From assembly GCA_012729055.1 (NCBI GenBank), contig JAAYDW010000077.1, positions 31,127 to 95,126 of the forward strand: 64,000 bases of DNA, in the 5' to 3' direction. Both the position numbers and the translations under genes were made by a program. The notes below the pieces were generated by a model. It was given only the letters and a program-made list of their open reading frames with translations. It had not been told where the DNA came from and did not search any database. Origin of the DNA: Deltaproteobacteria bacterium (GTDB taxonomy: Bacteria; Desulfobacterota; Syntrophia; Syntrophales; Smithellaceae). This document shows, in pieces, positions 25,030 to 33,075 of this stretch; within the stretch, counting starts at the first letter, position 1; every line of letters starts with the position of its first letter.

Positions 25030-25911
25030 TCACCTTGCTTTCTGATCCGGATGCATCGCCCGCCACTGGGGGGAATTCAGCCGGTTGACTTTTTCATAAT
25101 GGTCCATAAACGTGGGCCGCTCGATATCGACAAACTTGCCCACGACGATTTCCCGGTCGATATCCATGGACGCGTCCCGGGGATCGATGTCGCTGCGGAT
25201 GACGGACCGGCCATGGTAGAATTTGAGCATCTCCAGCGCCGTGCCCATGCGGTTGCGCCGTCCGAAAGACGACGGACAGGGCGTGATCACTTCCACGAAG
25301 CTGAAGCCCCGTTTGTCGAGCGCTTCGCTGATCGAGCTCCGCAGAGACCGCACCTGCATGGCCGTCCAGCGCGCCACGTAGGTCGCGCCGCAGGCGGCGG
25401 CCAGATAGCAGAAGTTGAACGGCTCCTCGGGCGAGCCGTTGACGGTCGTGGTGGTCTTGGCGCCGAGCGGCGTGCTGGGGCCCTGCTGTCCGCCCGTCAT
25501 GCCGTAGTTCAGATTGTTGACGCAGATGACGGTCAGATCCATATTTCGGCGCGCGGCGTGGATGAAATGGTTGCCGCCGATGGCGAGGAGGTCGCCGTCG
25601 CCCGACACGACGATGATCTTCGTATCCGGCTTGGCCAGCTTGAGCCCCGTGGCGAACGGCAGCGCCCGGCCGTGCGTGGTGTGGAAGGAATCCAGGCGGA
25701 TGTAGCCGGCCATGCGGCCGGTGCAGCCGATGCCGGACACCATGGCGATATTGTTGGGGTCCAAGCCGGAATTCTTCACGGAGTGAATGACGGCGGAAAA
25801 CACCGTCCCGATGCCGCAGCCGGGGCACCAGATGTGGGGAATCCGTTCCGTCCGGAGGAGGGAATCCATCGGATGAGGCGGCAGGTTTTTTGCGGTTTTT
25901 GCTGTAATCAT
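25030..25911 (-). CDS. korB: 2-oxoacid:ferredoxin oxidoreductase beta subunit (TPP binding)
   Basis: Beta subunit holding thiamine diphosphate and a proximal 4Fe-4S cluster. In its 293 residues, IWCPGCGIGTVFSAV (about 27-41) supplies cluster cysteines, and VVSGDGDLLAIGGNHFIHAA with VNNLNYGMTGGQQGPSTP form the TPP/Mg motif (GDGD..NN). The start codon overlaps the korA stop (ATGA). Converts 2-oxoacid plus CoA to acyl-CoA, CO2 and reduced ferredoxin together with KorA, KorC and KorD. Confidence 0.92.
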   Translation of the reverse strand: MITAKTAKNLPPHPMDSLLRTERIPHIWCPGCGIGTVFSAVIHSVKNSGLDPNNIAMVSGIGCTGRMAGYIRLDSFHTTHGRALPFATGLKLAKPDTKIIVVSGDGDLLAIGGNHFIHAARRNMDLTVICVNNLNYGMTGGQQGPSTPLGAKTTTTVNGSPEEPFNFCYLAAACGATYVARWTAMQVRSLRSSISEALDKRGFSFVEVITPCPSSFGRRNRMGTALEMLKFYHGRSVIRSDIDPRDASMDIDREIVVGKFVDIERPTFMDHYEKVNRLNSPQWRAMHPDQKAR

Positions 25912-27068
25912 AATTTACCCTTTGCTGCTTTGGATATGGAGCCGAGAATCAGGGCCGGATGCAGAATGGCGCCGCCGTAATTGGACACCAGGCGGACCGG
26001 ACAGGCGCCGCAGGCCGCGCGTTCGAGCTCCAGGACCATCTGGCCGCCGTTGATTTCGGCCATGATCATGGCTTTGGACTGGGCGGCGACGCCGCGCATC
26101 AGATCCTCCGGAAAAGGCCAGACCGTGTCCAGTTTGATGAGCCCCGCCTTAATCCCTTCCCGGCGGGCGTCCTGAACGGCCTGCATGGACGAGCGGGCGC
26201 TGATGCCGTAAGACACGACCACAACTTCCGCGTCGTCGAGAAAGAGATTTTTCGTGGTAATGATCTTGTCGCGGTTGTTACGGATTTTATCCACCAAGCG
26301 GGTGACCATCTTTTCCTGGGCTTTCGCGTCCATCGCCGGGTAGCCGCGTTCGTCGTGCGTCAGACCGGTGACGTGGATCCGGTATCCGTCGCCGCAGTTG
26401 GCCATCGGCGCGATTCCGTCTGCGTCCGCTTCATACGGCAGATACTCTTCCCGGGACACGGCCGGCTTGCGGCGGTTGACGATTTCGATTTCCTCTTCGG
26501 GGGGAATCACCACGCGTTCGGTCATGTGCCCGATGGTTTCGTCGGCCAGAATGATGACGGGCAGGCGGTAGTACTCGCTTAAGTTAAAGGCCCGGACGGT
26601 AAAGTCGAACATTTCCTGCGGGCTTGACGGGCAGAGGGCGATGATTTCATAGTGCCCATGCGATCCCCAGCGCGCCTGCATCATGTCGCCCTGGGCCACC
26701 AGCGTGGGCAGACCCGTGCTGGGGCCGGCGCGCTGAACGTTGCAGACGACGCAGGGCGTTTCCGTGCAGATGCCGAGGCCGATGTTTTCCATCATCAGCG
26801 AAAATCCCGGGCCCGAGGTGCTGGTCATGGATTTGACGCCGCCCCAGCTCGCGCCCAGAATGGCCGCCATCGAGGCGATTTCGTCTTCCATCTGAATATA
26901 GATGCCGCCGATTTCGGGCAGGCGGCGCGACATGGATTCGGCCACTTCCGTGGCGGGCGTGATCGGGTAACCGGCGAAAAAGCGGCAGCCGGCGGCCAGG
27001 GCCCCTTCACAGCAGGCCTCGTCGCCGTTGATGAAATGGATTCCTGTTTTTACTTCTTTGGCAGACAA
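25908..27068 (-). CDS. korA: 2-oxoacid:ferredoxin oxidoreductase alpha subunit
   Basis: Alpha subunit with pyrimidine-binding fold of the 2-oxoacid oxidoreductase. I place the start at TTG 27068 (LSAKEVKTGIHFINGDEA): AAGGAG sits seven bases upstream and the track extension to 27170 runs into the ferredoxin gene. This gives 386 residues. Family features are FFAGYPITPATEVAESMSRR (about 30-49), QMEDEIASMAAILGASWGG, and TSTSGPGFSLMMENIG. It follows the ferredoxin by 14 bases and overlaps korB by four. The two-domain length fits KorA/VorB type enzymes. Confidence 0.92.
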   Translation of the reverse strand: MSAKEVKTGIHFINGDEACCEGALAAGCRFFAGYPITPATEVAESMSRRLPEIGGIYIQMEDEIASMAAILGASWGGVKSMTSTSGPGFSLMMENIGLGICTETPCVVCNVQRAGPSTGLPTLVAQGDMMQARWGSHGHYEIIALCPSSPQEMFDFTVRAFNLSEYYRLPVIILADETIGHMTERVVIPPEEEIEIVNRRKPAVSREEYLPYEADADGIAPMANCGDGYRIHVTGLTHDERGYPAMDAKAQEKMVTRLVDKIRNNRDKIITTKNLFLDDAEVVVVSYGISARSSMQAVQDARREGIKAGLIKLDTVWPFPEDLMRGVAAQSKAMIMAEINGGQMVLELERAACGACPVRLVSNYGGAILHPALILGSISKAAKGKL

Positions 27069-27082
27069 AATTACGCTCCTTT

Positions 27083-27373
27083 TTAATCTTGCTCTTCGAG
27101 GTCGTCGTATTCCACGCTGTAAATCGCAAATTCGGGACAGAGAATTTCGCAGAAGTGGCAGTTCACGCACCGGGTGGTGTCGATCACTTCCGGGGGATGA
27201 TACCCTTTTTTATTGAAGACGGAGGAAACCCGAAGGACCTGCCGCGGACAATTGGCGATGCAAAAACCGCAGCCTTTGCAGCGGTCTTCAATCACCACCA
27301 CCTGTCCCATTTTCTTTTTTCGCCGGCCTATTTCATCGGACGGGTTGATGGGATATTTTTTTGTTTTTTGCAT
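27083..27373 (-). CDS. korD: Ferredoxin-type delta subunit of the 2-oxoacid oxidoreductase
   Basis: Small 2x[4Fe-4S] protein of 96 residues that takes electrons from the KorAB core. Clusters are bound by CKGCGFCIANCP (about 31-42) and CVNCHFCEILCP (about 71-82). The start at ATG 27373 (MQKTKKYPINPSDEIG) leaves a basic N-terminal tail; ATG 27310 (MGQVVVIED) is an alternative without a ribosome site. It is the first gene of the operon, with a minus-strand promoter 150 bases upstream. Confidence 0.85.
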   Translation of the reverse strand: MQKTKKYPINPSDEIGRRKKKMGQVVVIEDRCKGCGFCIANCPRQVLRVSSVFNKKGYHPPEVIDTTRCVNCHFCEILCPEFAIYSVEYDDLEEQD

Positions 27374-27694
27374 GAAATTTCTACATCTCCCTGCATGATC
27401 CGGTCCATGCGAGGCGACCTGCCGGATGGATTGAATTTGCTTGTTTATCGGGGATTTTCGTTGGAGCTCCAGTCCCTGAAGTGCCAAACTCCATCATGCT
27501 CGCGCATAGGTGCAAAGTGGGCATTATAAGAATAGAATGGCCCTGTCAAGAAAAAAGGAAGCGGGGAAAGCCGTCGTTTTTCCGGGCATTCGCCGCTTTG
27601 CGAGATGCCGGCGAGGTTTAGGGGCTTGCTTTTCGTTTCCGCGCGGACTATGAAGACACGAAGTTTACAACCCGGGAGGCGGTGGACGGCGGCC
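27374..27694. other. Divergent control region between korD and nth
   Basis: 321 bases between the chosen start codons. The only clear signal is the minus-strand promoter at 27523-27549. The nth side has a GGGAGG near 27676 but no convincing promoter. Part of this region may be nth coding sequence if an upstream start (27605 or 27650) is used. Confidence 0.4.
27523..27549 (-). promoter_or_regulatory. Promoter for korDABC
   Basis: Minus strand TTGACA (27544-27549) and a perfect TATAAT (27523-27528), separated by 15 bases, shorter than the ideal 17. Both hexamers are exact, so it is probably real but weaker or activator-dependent. Confidence 0.6.
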
Positions 27695-28351
27695 ATGCAG
27701 GATAGAGACATCACGACCATTGTGCGCATTTTGAAAAAGGAACTGGAACTGGGCGAGATGCCCGTCGTTTCGCACCTGGCGGAGCATCAGCGCGACCCCT
27801 TCGTCATTTTCATTTCCACGCTTTTGAGTTTGCGCACCAAGGACGAAGTGACGGCCGAGGCCACCGAGCGGCTCTTTGCGCTCGCAGCCACGCCGGAAGA
27901 GATGCTGAAAATTTCCCGCGAAAAGATCGCCCGGACGATTTTTCCGGTAGGCTTTTACCGCAACAAGGCCAGGACCATCCAGAGCGCCTGCCGGGAGCTG
28001 ATCGACCGCTTCGGTTCGCGGGTGCCGGATCATCTGGAAGACCTGCTCAGCATCAAGGGCGTCGGCCGCAAGACGGCCAATCTGGTCGTCACGCTGGCGT
28101 ACGGCAAGGACGGCATCTGCGTGGACACCCATGTCCACCGTATTTCCAACCGCCTGGGTTACGTGGCCACGAAGACGCCTGACGAAACGGAAATGGCGCT
28201 GCGGGCCAAGCTGCCGCGGCGGCACTGGATCATTTACAACACGCTTTTAGTGGCTTTCGGCCGGAAAACCTGCAAGCCTATTTCGCCGCTTTGCAGTGCG
28301 TGCCCGGTCCGGCGCTCTTGCGACCGCGTCGGCGTGACGAAAAGCCGGTAA
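27695..28351 (+). CDS. nth: Endonuclease III (DNA glycosylase/AP lyase)
   Basis: Base-excision repair enzyme removing oxidised pyrimidines. Starting at ATG 27695 gives 218 residues. It contains the helix-hairpin-helix LLSIKGVGRKTANLV with the catalytic Lys, the catalytic Asp in CVDTHVHRISNRLG, and a C-terminal 4Fe-4S motif CKPISPLCSACPVRRSC (C-x6-C-x2-C-x5-C). The track start at 27605 adds 30 residues that do not look conserved. Divergent from korDABC. Expected to act constitutively; no control signal is seen. Confidence 0.9.
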   Translation: MQDRDITTIVRILKKELELGEMPVVSHLAEHQRDPFVIFISTLLSLRTKDEVTAEATERLFALAATPEEMLKISREKIARTIFPVGFYRNKARTIQSACRELIDRFGSRVPDHLEDLLSIKGVGRKTANLVVTLAYGKDGICVDTHVHRISNRLGYVATKTPDETEMALRAKLPRRHWIIYNTLLVAFGRKTCKPISPLCSACPVRRSCDRVGVTKSR

Positions 28352-28401
28352 GACGCAGGCGGGAGCAAAACGCCGGCAGCAAAAGAGGCGTCAAGATTTT
28401 C

Positions 28402-28431
28402 TTGACAGAATCCCCCGGCGTTTTCTATAGT
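28402..28431 (+). promoter_or_regulatory. Sigma70-like promoter for the DUF4388/cNMP gene
   Basis: TTGACA (28402-28407), 18-base spacer, TATAGT (28426-28431), about 40 bases before the ATG. Confidence 0.65.
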
Positions 28432-28469
28432 GGCAAAAAGAAAAAAATGTAAAGATAACGGAATGATCT

Positions 28470-29702
28470 ATGGGTAATAATATCGTCTTTTCCGGAAGCC
28501 TCCTTTTCCTGTCTGTGGCCGATGTGTTTCAGCTGCTGGGCGGCAATAACTGCACCGGTCTTTTGACGCTGCGCTCCCCTTACTCGCCGGAGAAGGGCGT
28601 TGTGTACTTTGTCGACGGAAACCCCGTCAACGGTTTCTGGGGCAGCCTGCGGGGGATCGACGCCGTGTATGCCCTTTTCGGATTAACGGACGGACGCTAC
28701 GATTTTTCCGAGGAGCGCCCGGCGGGCATGGAAAAGGTCATCAGGCAAAGCATGATGGAGATTGTCCTTGACGCCCTGAGGCTGATCGACGACGGCAAGA
28801 TCGCCCGGCTGGGCCCTCCCCCGCTGCCTGACGCCGGCGACGAGGATGAGGAAGGCGAAGCGCGCGAAAACATGGCCATCGATTCCGAGCAGCCCATTAA
28901 AGGCCCGCCGATGGATTATCGCTATGCCACGATGGAGCGAAGCTATGCCGATGGGGCGACCATCGTGCGCGAAGGAGAGCACGGCAAGTGGCTGTGGGGA
29001 ATTTCCGAGGGCACCGTGAAAATCGTCAAGAATACGCCCAAGGGGGCGCTCACCCTGGCGCGTCTCGGCGAAGGATGCTTTCTCGGAACTGTGCGCTCGT
29101 TTTTGTACGGCGAATATGCGCGAAACGCCACGGCGATCGCCGAAGGCAACGTCCAGTTGTTTTTGCTCGACGCGGAAGCCCTGCACCGGGAATATTCCGC
29201 CCTGTCGGAGCCGTTTAGAAAAATTCTTATCAGCCTGGACAATCGGCTCCGCATGATCAATCAAAACGCCATCGAGGCTTACATCGGCGAATATTCCCGG
29301 ACGCTGCCGCAGGACAAGGTCCTCGAGCACGGCTATCAGAGCCATACGGACCTTTATCTCATCGGCGAGGGAACGGCCGACGTCATCGGCAAGGGGCCGC
29401 GCGGCGAGGTCAACCTGCTTCAGCTGGGCTCAGACGATGTCTTCGGGCGTCTGCCGTTCATGGCTTTCGGCCATGAGCCCTTATACGCCTCGGTCATGAC
29501 CTCGGACCCCTGCGACGCCGAACTTCTCGACAGCAACGCGCTGCAGAAGGAGTACGACGCGCTTTCTCCCACGTTCCGGAATTTTGTCTTTGGTCTGGCC
29601 ACAAATATTTCGATGACCACGAAACTTTTCTATCAGCTCCTGGGCAGCATCACGCAGCATCCGCAAGTTTCTGAAGACGCAGATGCGCCGGAAGCTTCTT
29701 GA
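28470..29702 (+). CDS. DUF4388 protein with two cyclic-nucleotide-binding-like domains
   Basis: A 410-residue cytoplasmic protein. Residues 1-105 form a DUF4388 domain (FSGSLLFLSVADVFQLLGG, then VVYFVDGNPVNGFWGS), found in deltaproteobacterial signalling proteins. An acidic linker (about 115-145) leads to two CRP-like beta rolls: about 150-265 (GATIVREGEHGKWLWGISEG) and about 275-395 (EHGYQSHTDLYLIGEGTADV). Neither shows a full phosphate-binding cassette with the usual Arg, and there is no HTH, kinase or GGDEF output. It may be a scaffold or a sensor with lost nucleotide binding. Own promoter upstream. Confidence 0.75.
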   Translation: MGNNIVFSGSLLFLSVADVFQLLGGNNCTGLLTLRSPYSPEKGVVYFVDGNPVNGFWGSLRGIDAVYALFGLTDGRYDFSEERPAGMEKVIRQSMMEIVLDALRLIDDGKIARLGPPPLPDAGDEDEEGEARENMAIDSEQPIKGPPMDYRYATMERSYADGATIVREGEHGKWLWGISEGTVKIVKNTPKGALTLARLGEGCFLGTVRSFLYGEYARNATAIAEGNVQLFLLDAEALHREYSALSEPFRKILISLDNRLRMINQNAIEAYIGEYSRTLPQDKVLEHGYQSHTDLYLIGEGTADVIGKGPRGEVNLLQLGSDDVFGRLPFMAFGHEPLYASVMTSDPCDAELLDSNALQKEYDALSPTFRNFVFGLATNISMTTKLFYQLLGSITQHPQVSEDADAPEAS

Positions 29703-29817
29703 CGGCGGCCTCCCCGGCCTAAAAAATGCGTCGGTTTTCCATCTTGACAAAACAAAAAAGTTTTGCGCTTTTATGCGCGGCAAAATTCTAAAAATCCGAT
29801 GCTCAGGCAGGTGACTC

Positions 29818-31227
29818 ATGGAACTCTTCTTCGATCCGAAATCCGTCGTCGTCGTCGGCGCCTCCAACGCTCCCTTCAATCTGGGCGCCACAATCTGCAC
29901 CATGCTCAAGGATTATCTTCAGTATCCCCACCCGGTTTATGCGGTCAACTCCAAGGGCGAACCGGTGCAGGGCTACCCGGGCTTTGCATCCGTCCTCGAT
30001 CTTCCCCAAACGCCGGATCTGGCCGTCATCATCGTGGCGGCGCGCCACGTGCCGGGCCTGGTCCGGGATTGTGCAGAGAAAGGGATCAAGCATCTCGTGA
30101 TTGAAAGCGCCGGCTTTTCCGAAGGCGGAGACCTGGGCGAAGCGATGCAGCGCGACATCGACGCCGTCGCCCGGAAGCACGGCATCCGCATTCTGGGGCC
30201 CAACTGTCTGGGGACGCTCAGCACGCGCAACAAGTTCTGCTGCTTTTACGGCGTCAATCCCTCCCTGGTGGAGATGAAGCAGATCTTCGAGTCGCCCGGC
30301 GTCATGTCCTACGTCATTCAGAGCGGCGGCGTGGCCGTCCTGGTGATGGAATCGCTGTACTACGATCTGGTGGGCATCAACAAGGTGGTGAGCATCGGCA
30401 ACAAGTGCGACGTGGATGAAGCGGACCTGATCGACTACTTCCAGAACGACGAGACGGAAATCATCGGCATGTACCTGGAAAACATTTCCGCCGGCCGCAA
30501 GCTGATGGAGGCGGCCCGGCGCTCCCGCAAGCCGGTGCTGATTTACAAGGTCGGCAAAACCGAGGAGGGCGCCCGCGCCGCCATGTCGCATACGGCGGGC
30601 ATGGCCAACAACGACGCGATTTTCGACAATGCCTGCAAACAGTCGGGCATCATCCGCCTGGAGTCCATCGACGAACTGCACTCGCTGCCCAAGATGTTCA
30701 CCGAAATGCCGCTTCTGAAGGGCGGGCGGATCGCGGCCTTCACCAACTCCGGCGCCTTCGGCAGCATCGCCGCGGACCTGCTGGTGGAGGCCGGCCTGCA
30801 AATGACGAGGCTTGCGCCGCGGACGCAGGAGCGCCTCAAAAAGGCGGGGCAGGTCTTCAATATCGCCAATCCCGTGGATATCGGCCCCGCGCCGCCGCAG
30901 ACGTATCTGGACATCTTCGACATTCTGCTTTCCGCCGATGAAGTGGACGGCCTCCTGCCGCTGCTCAGCGTCTGGCAGCCGTTTGTCATCGACTGCCTTC
31001 ACGAACTTTTGAAGATGTGCAAGCATTACGCAAAGCCGGCGGCCATCTATACGCCCAACGCCATCGCCAAATCCATCGCCATTCGCGCCAAGCATCGCAT
31101 TCCCATCTTCGAGACGGCCCGGCAGGCCGTGCGGGCCTTGTCCGTTTCCCGGACGTACCGCCAGTCCCTGCTGAAACGGAAGTTGCTTGCGGAAGAGCCG
31201 CGCGTCAAACACCGCGGCCCGCAATGA
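29818..31227 (+). CDS. NDP-forming acyl-CoA synthetase, CoA-binding alpha-type subunit
   Basis: Resembles the alpha subunit of acetate-CoA ligase (ADP-forming), which makes ATP from an acyl-CoA. It has 469 residues: a CoA-binding Rossmann domain (FFDPKSVVVVGASNAPFNLG near the N-terminus), a succinyl-CoA ligase-like domain (ILGPNCLGTLS near 125), and the phosphohistidine loop AAMSHTAGMANNDAIFD near 257. The ATP-grasp beta part is missing and no beta gene adjoins it, so a partner must lie elsewhere. A TTGACA at 29744 lacks a good -10 partner. Acyl substrate unknown. Confidence 0.82.
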   Translation: MELFFDPKSVVVVGASNAPFNLGATICTMLKDYLQYPHPVYAVNSKGEPVQGYPGFASVLDLPQTPDLAVIIVAARHVPGLVRDCAEKGIKHLVIESAGFSEGGDLGEAMQRDIDAVARKHGIRILGPNCLGTLSTRNKFCCFYGVNPSLVEMKQIFESPGVMSYVIQSGGVAVLVMESLYYDLVGINKVVSIGNKCDVDEADLIDYFQNDETEIIGMYLENISAGRKLMEAARRSRKPVLIYKVGKTEEGARAAMSHTAGMANNDAIFDNACKQSGIIRLESIDELHSLPKMFTEMPLLKGGRIAAFTNSGAFGSIAADLLVEAGLQMTRLAPRTQERLKKAGQVFNIANPVDIGPAPPQTYLDIFDILLSADEVDGLLPLLSVWQPFVIDCLHELLKMCKHYAKPAAIYTPNAIAKSIAIRAKHRIPIFETARQAVRALSVSRTYRQSLLKRKLLAEEPRVKHRGPQ

Positions 31228-31278
31228 AATTCCGGCCCGCCCCGGCGGCCCGCACAAAAGAAAGGGTCATCTTTGATC

Positions 31279-32247
31279 ATGCCCCGTCGGCGCATCATCC
31301 GTTCGCGCGTCCCGCCGCAGCCGCAAACCGTGGCGCTCGTCGATTATCTGGCCTCCCGGTTCACCTATCTGTCGCCGGACCGGTGGCGCGATGAAATTGC
31401 CGCCGGCCGGATTTTACTCGATGACGCCAGAGTGACCGACCCCGGTCGGCTGCTTTACGGCGGCGAACTGCTGGCGTGGCACGCCGGGCCGATCGCGGAA
31501 CCGGCCGTCGATGAGGGCGTTGCCGTTCTTTACGAGGATGAAGACTGGATCGCCGTCAACAAGACGGGCAACCTGCCCGTCCATCCCTCCGGACGGTATT
31601 TCCATCATACGCTCACGGCTCTTCTGGAAGAGCGGTGCGGCCGCCGGGTTTATCCCGCGCACCGCCTCGACCGGGAGACTTCGGGCGTGGTGCTGCTGGC
31701 CTTCGACGGCAAGACGGCCGGAAAGCTTGCCGGTGCGCTTATCGCCGGAACCAAGGAATACCTGGCGCTGGTGCATGGTCATTGTCCCGCAGGTGAATGG
31801 ACGGTGGACCTGCCCCTGGGCCGCGCCGCCGGTTCGGCAATCGCCAAGAAGCGCCTGGCCTGGCCGGGCGGAGAGGAAAAAGCGGTCACGCGGTTTTACC
31901 GGATACTTTCCGTGGCCGATATTTCTCTTGTACGGTGTTTCCCGGAAACAGGCCGGCTGCATCAGATCCGCGCGCATTTGTCGGCCGCCGGCTATCCGAT
32001 TGTCGGGGACAAGCTTTATGGCCGTGACGAAAAGGCTTTTCTGGAATTTCTGCGGGACGGCTCCCGCGCCGAACTGGAAAAAAGTCTGCTTTTGCCGCGT
32101 CAGGCGCTGCACGCCGTCCGTGTGACGCTTGCGCATCCGCGGACCGGCCTTGCCATGACCCTTCGCGCGCCGCTGCCGAAAATGTTTGCGGATTTTATTC
32201 GGGTCCGGAAAACGACTTTACCTGCGACACAACTTTTCCCGGCTTAG
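31279..32247 (+). CDS. RluA-family pseudouridine synthase
   Basis: Isomerises uridine to pseudouridine in rRNA or tRNA. About 322 residues, with an S4-like N-terminal region (LVDYLASRFTYLSPDRWRDE), the catalytic motif HRLDRETSGVVLLAF holding the nucleophilic Asp (about 128-142), and GRLHQIRAHLSAAGYPIVGD near 230. ATG 31279 or TTG 31273 are both possible; AAAGGG suits the TTG slightly better. Target site cannot be assigned. Its last 53 bases overlap the convergent SET-domain gene. Confidence 0.88.
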   Translation: MPRRRIIRSRVPPQPQTVALVDYLASRFTYLSPDRWRDEIAAGRILLDDARVTDPGRLLYGGELLAWHAGPIAEPAVDEGVAVLYEDEDWIAVNKTGNLPVHPSGRYFHHTLTALLEERCGRRVYPAHRLDRETSGVVLLAFDGKTAGKLAGALIAGTKEYLALVHGHCPAGEWTVDLPLGRAAGSAIAKKRLAWPGGEEKAVTRFYRILSVADISLVRCFPETGRLHQIRAHLSAAGYPIVGDKLYGRDEKAFLEFLRDGSRAELEKSLLLPRQALHAVRVTLAHPRTGLAMTLRAPLPKMFADFIRVRKTTLPATQLFPA

Positions 32248-32755
32248 GAAAAACGGCGCGCGCCGGCTGCTTCTTTTGGGGGATGTCCAGCATGGTGCCG
32301 CGGCAGCAAGGCGAGCCGCACAGGCAGGTGTGTTCCTTTTTATCCCGGGCAGTGATCCGGCCTTCGATCATCAAACAGTAGTCGTAAAAAAGTTCTTCGC
32401 CGGGCAAAATATCGCGCAGTGCCTTGAGGAAAACACGGTTGCCGGTTTGACAAGCTTCCAGGTTGGGAGCGCAGGAATGGTTGATCCACTTGGCGGGGGC
32501 GGCGCTGTGTGTGGCGTCGATGACATGGCCGTGGTCGAGATGGAAGAAAAAAGTATGGTGGGGCTGATCGGGATCATGCGGATGGCGCTTTTGCGCCTTC
32601 TGCCAGGTGATGATTTCGCCCTTGTATTCCAGAACCGTCTCGCCCGCTTTCAGCCGACGGGCGGCGTAAACGCCCCTGCCGTGGACGCCCGATGTTTTGA
32701 CCTCGATCCGGCGGGAGCGGGTTTTGGCCTTTTGCTGTTTTTTTCTGTCCGCCAT
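32195..32755 (-). CDS. SET-domain protein lysine methyltransferase
   Basis: A 186-residue bacterial SET protein using S-adenosylmethionine. Visible motifs are SGVHGRGVYAARRLKAGETV (N-SET), WINHSCAPN (about 90-98, the pseudoknot NHSC), ELFYDYCL (catalytic Tyr region) and a post-SET zinc motif CLCGSPCCRGTM, all in proper order. It has no other domain beyond a basic N-terminal tail. Bacterial SET proteins are sporadic; some methylate ribosomal or chromatin-like proteins, and the target here is unknown. The gene overlaps the rluA-like gene tail to tail by 53 bases and is divergent from the acyl-CoA ligase. Confidence 0.88.
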   Translation of the reverse strand: MADRKKQQKAKTRSRRIEVKTSGVHGRGVYAARRLKAGETVLEYKGEIITWQKAQKRHPHDPDQPHHTFFFHLDHGHVIDATHSAAPAKWINHSCAPNLEACQTGNRVFLKALRDILPGEELFYDYCLMIEGRITARDKKEHTCLCGSPCCRGTMLDIPQKKQPARAVFPKPGKVVSQVKSFSGPE

Positions 32756-33075
32756 GCGCTTTGCCCTTTTTTCTTACAGTTGGCGGCGTTTATACAAAGA
32801 TCGGCTGAGCGGGTCAAGATTAAATCACCGCGCAAGAGAAAGTCTTTTGCCGGATGTAGTTTTGTGTTATTATTTTTACCATACGTATTGCTGCCCGGAC
32901 GATCGCACGTTTTTTGTTAATCCGATCAACCTGCGGCGGCGCATGCGCAAAACTCTCAATTGCATTTTTATTCCGAAATAGGGCTTATCTCTCAAGACAA
33001 CGGATTGTCACGTTTTTTAGCATAGTTCATAACAACCGGCGTTTGTCATTTTTTTCAGTGAAAAAAGGAGGGGCC
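32756..33075. other. Divergent control region between SET gene and acyl-CoA ligase
   Basis: 320 bases, AT-rich in its middle (32810-33060), with no ORF and no exact sigma70 promoter. TTGTCA near 33006 lacks a good -10 partner. A perfect AAGGAGG site for the ligase lies at 33065-33071. Confidence 0.4.

Noticed and set aside
24367-25980. 537-residue plus-strand ORF across korC/korB
   Set aside because: Antisense to two well-supported kor genes, no motif, no ribosome site.
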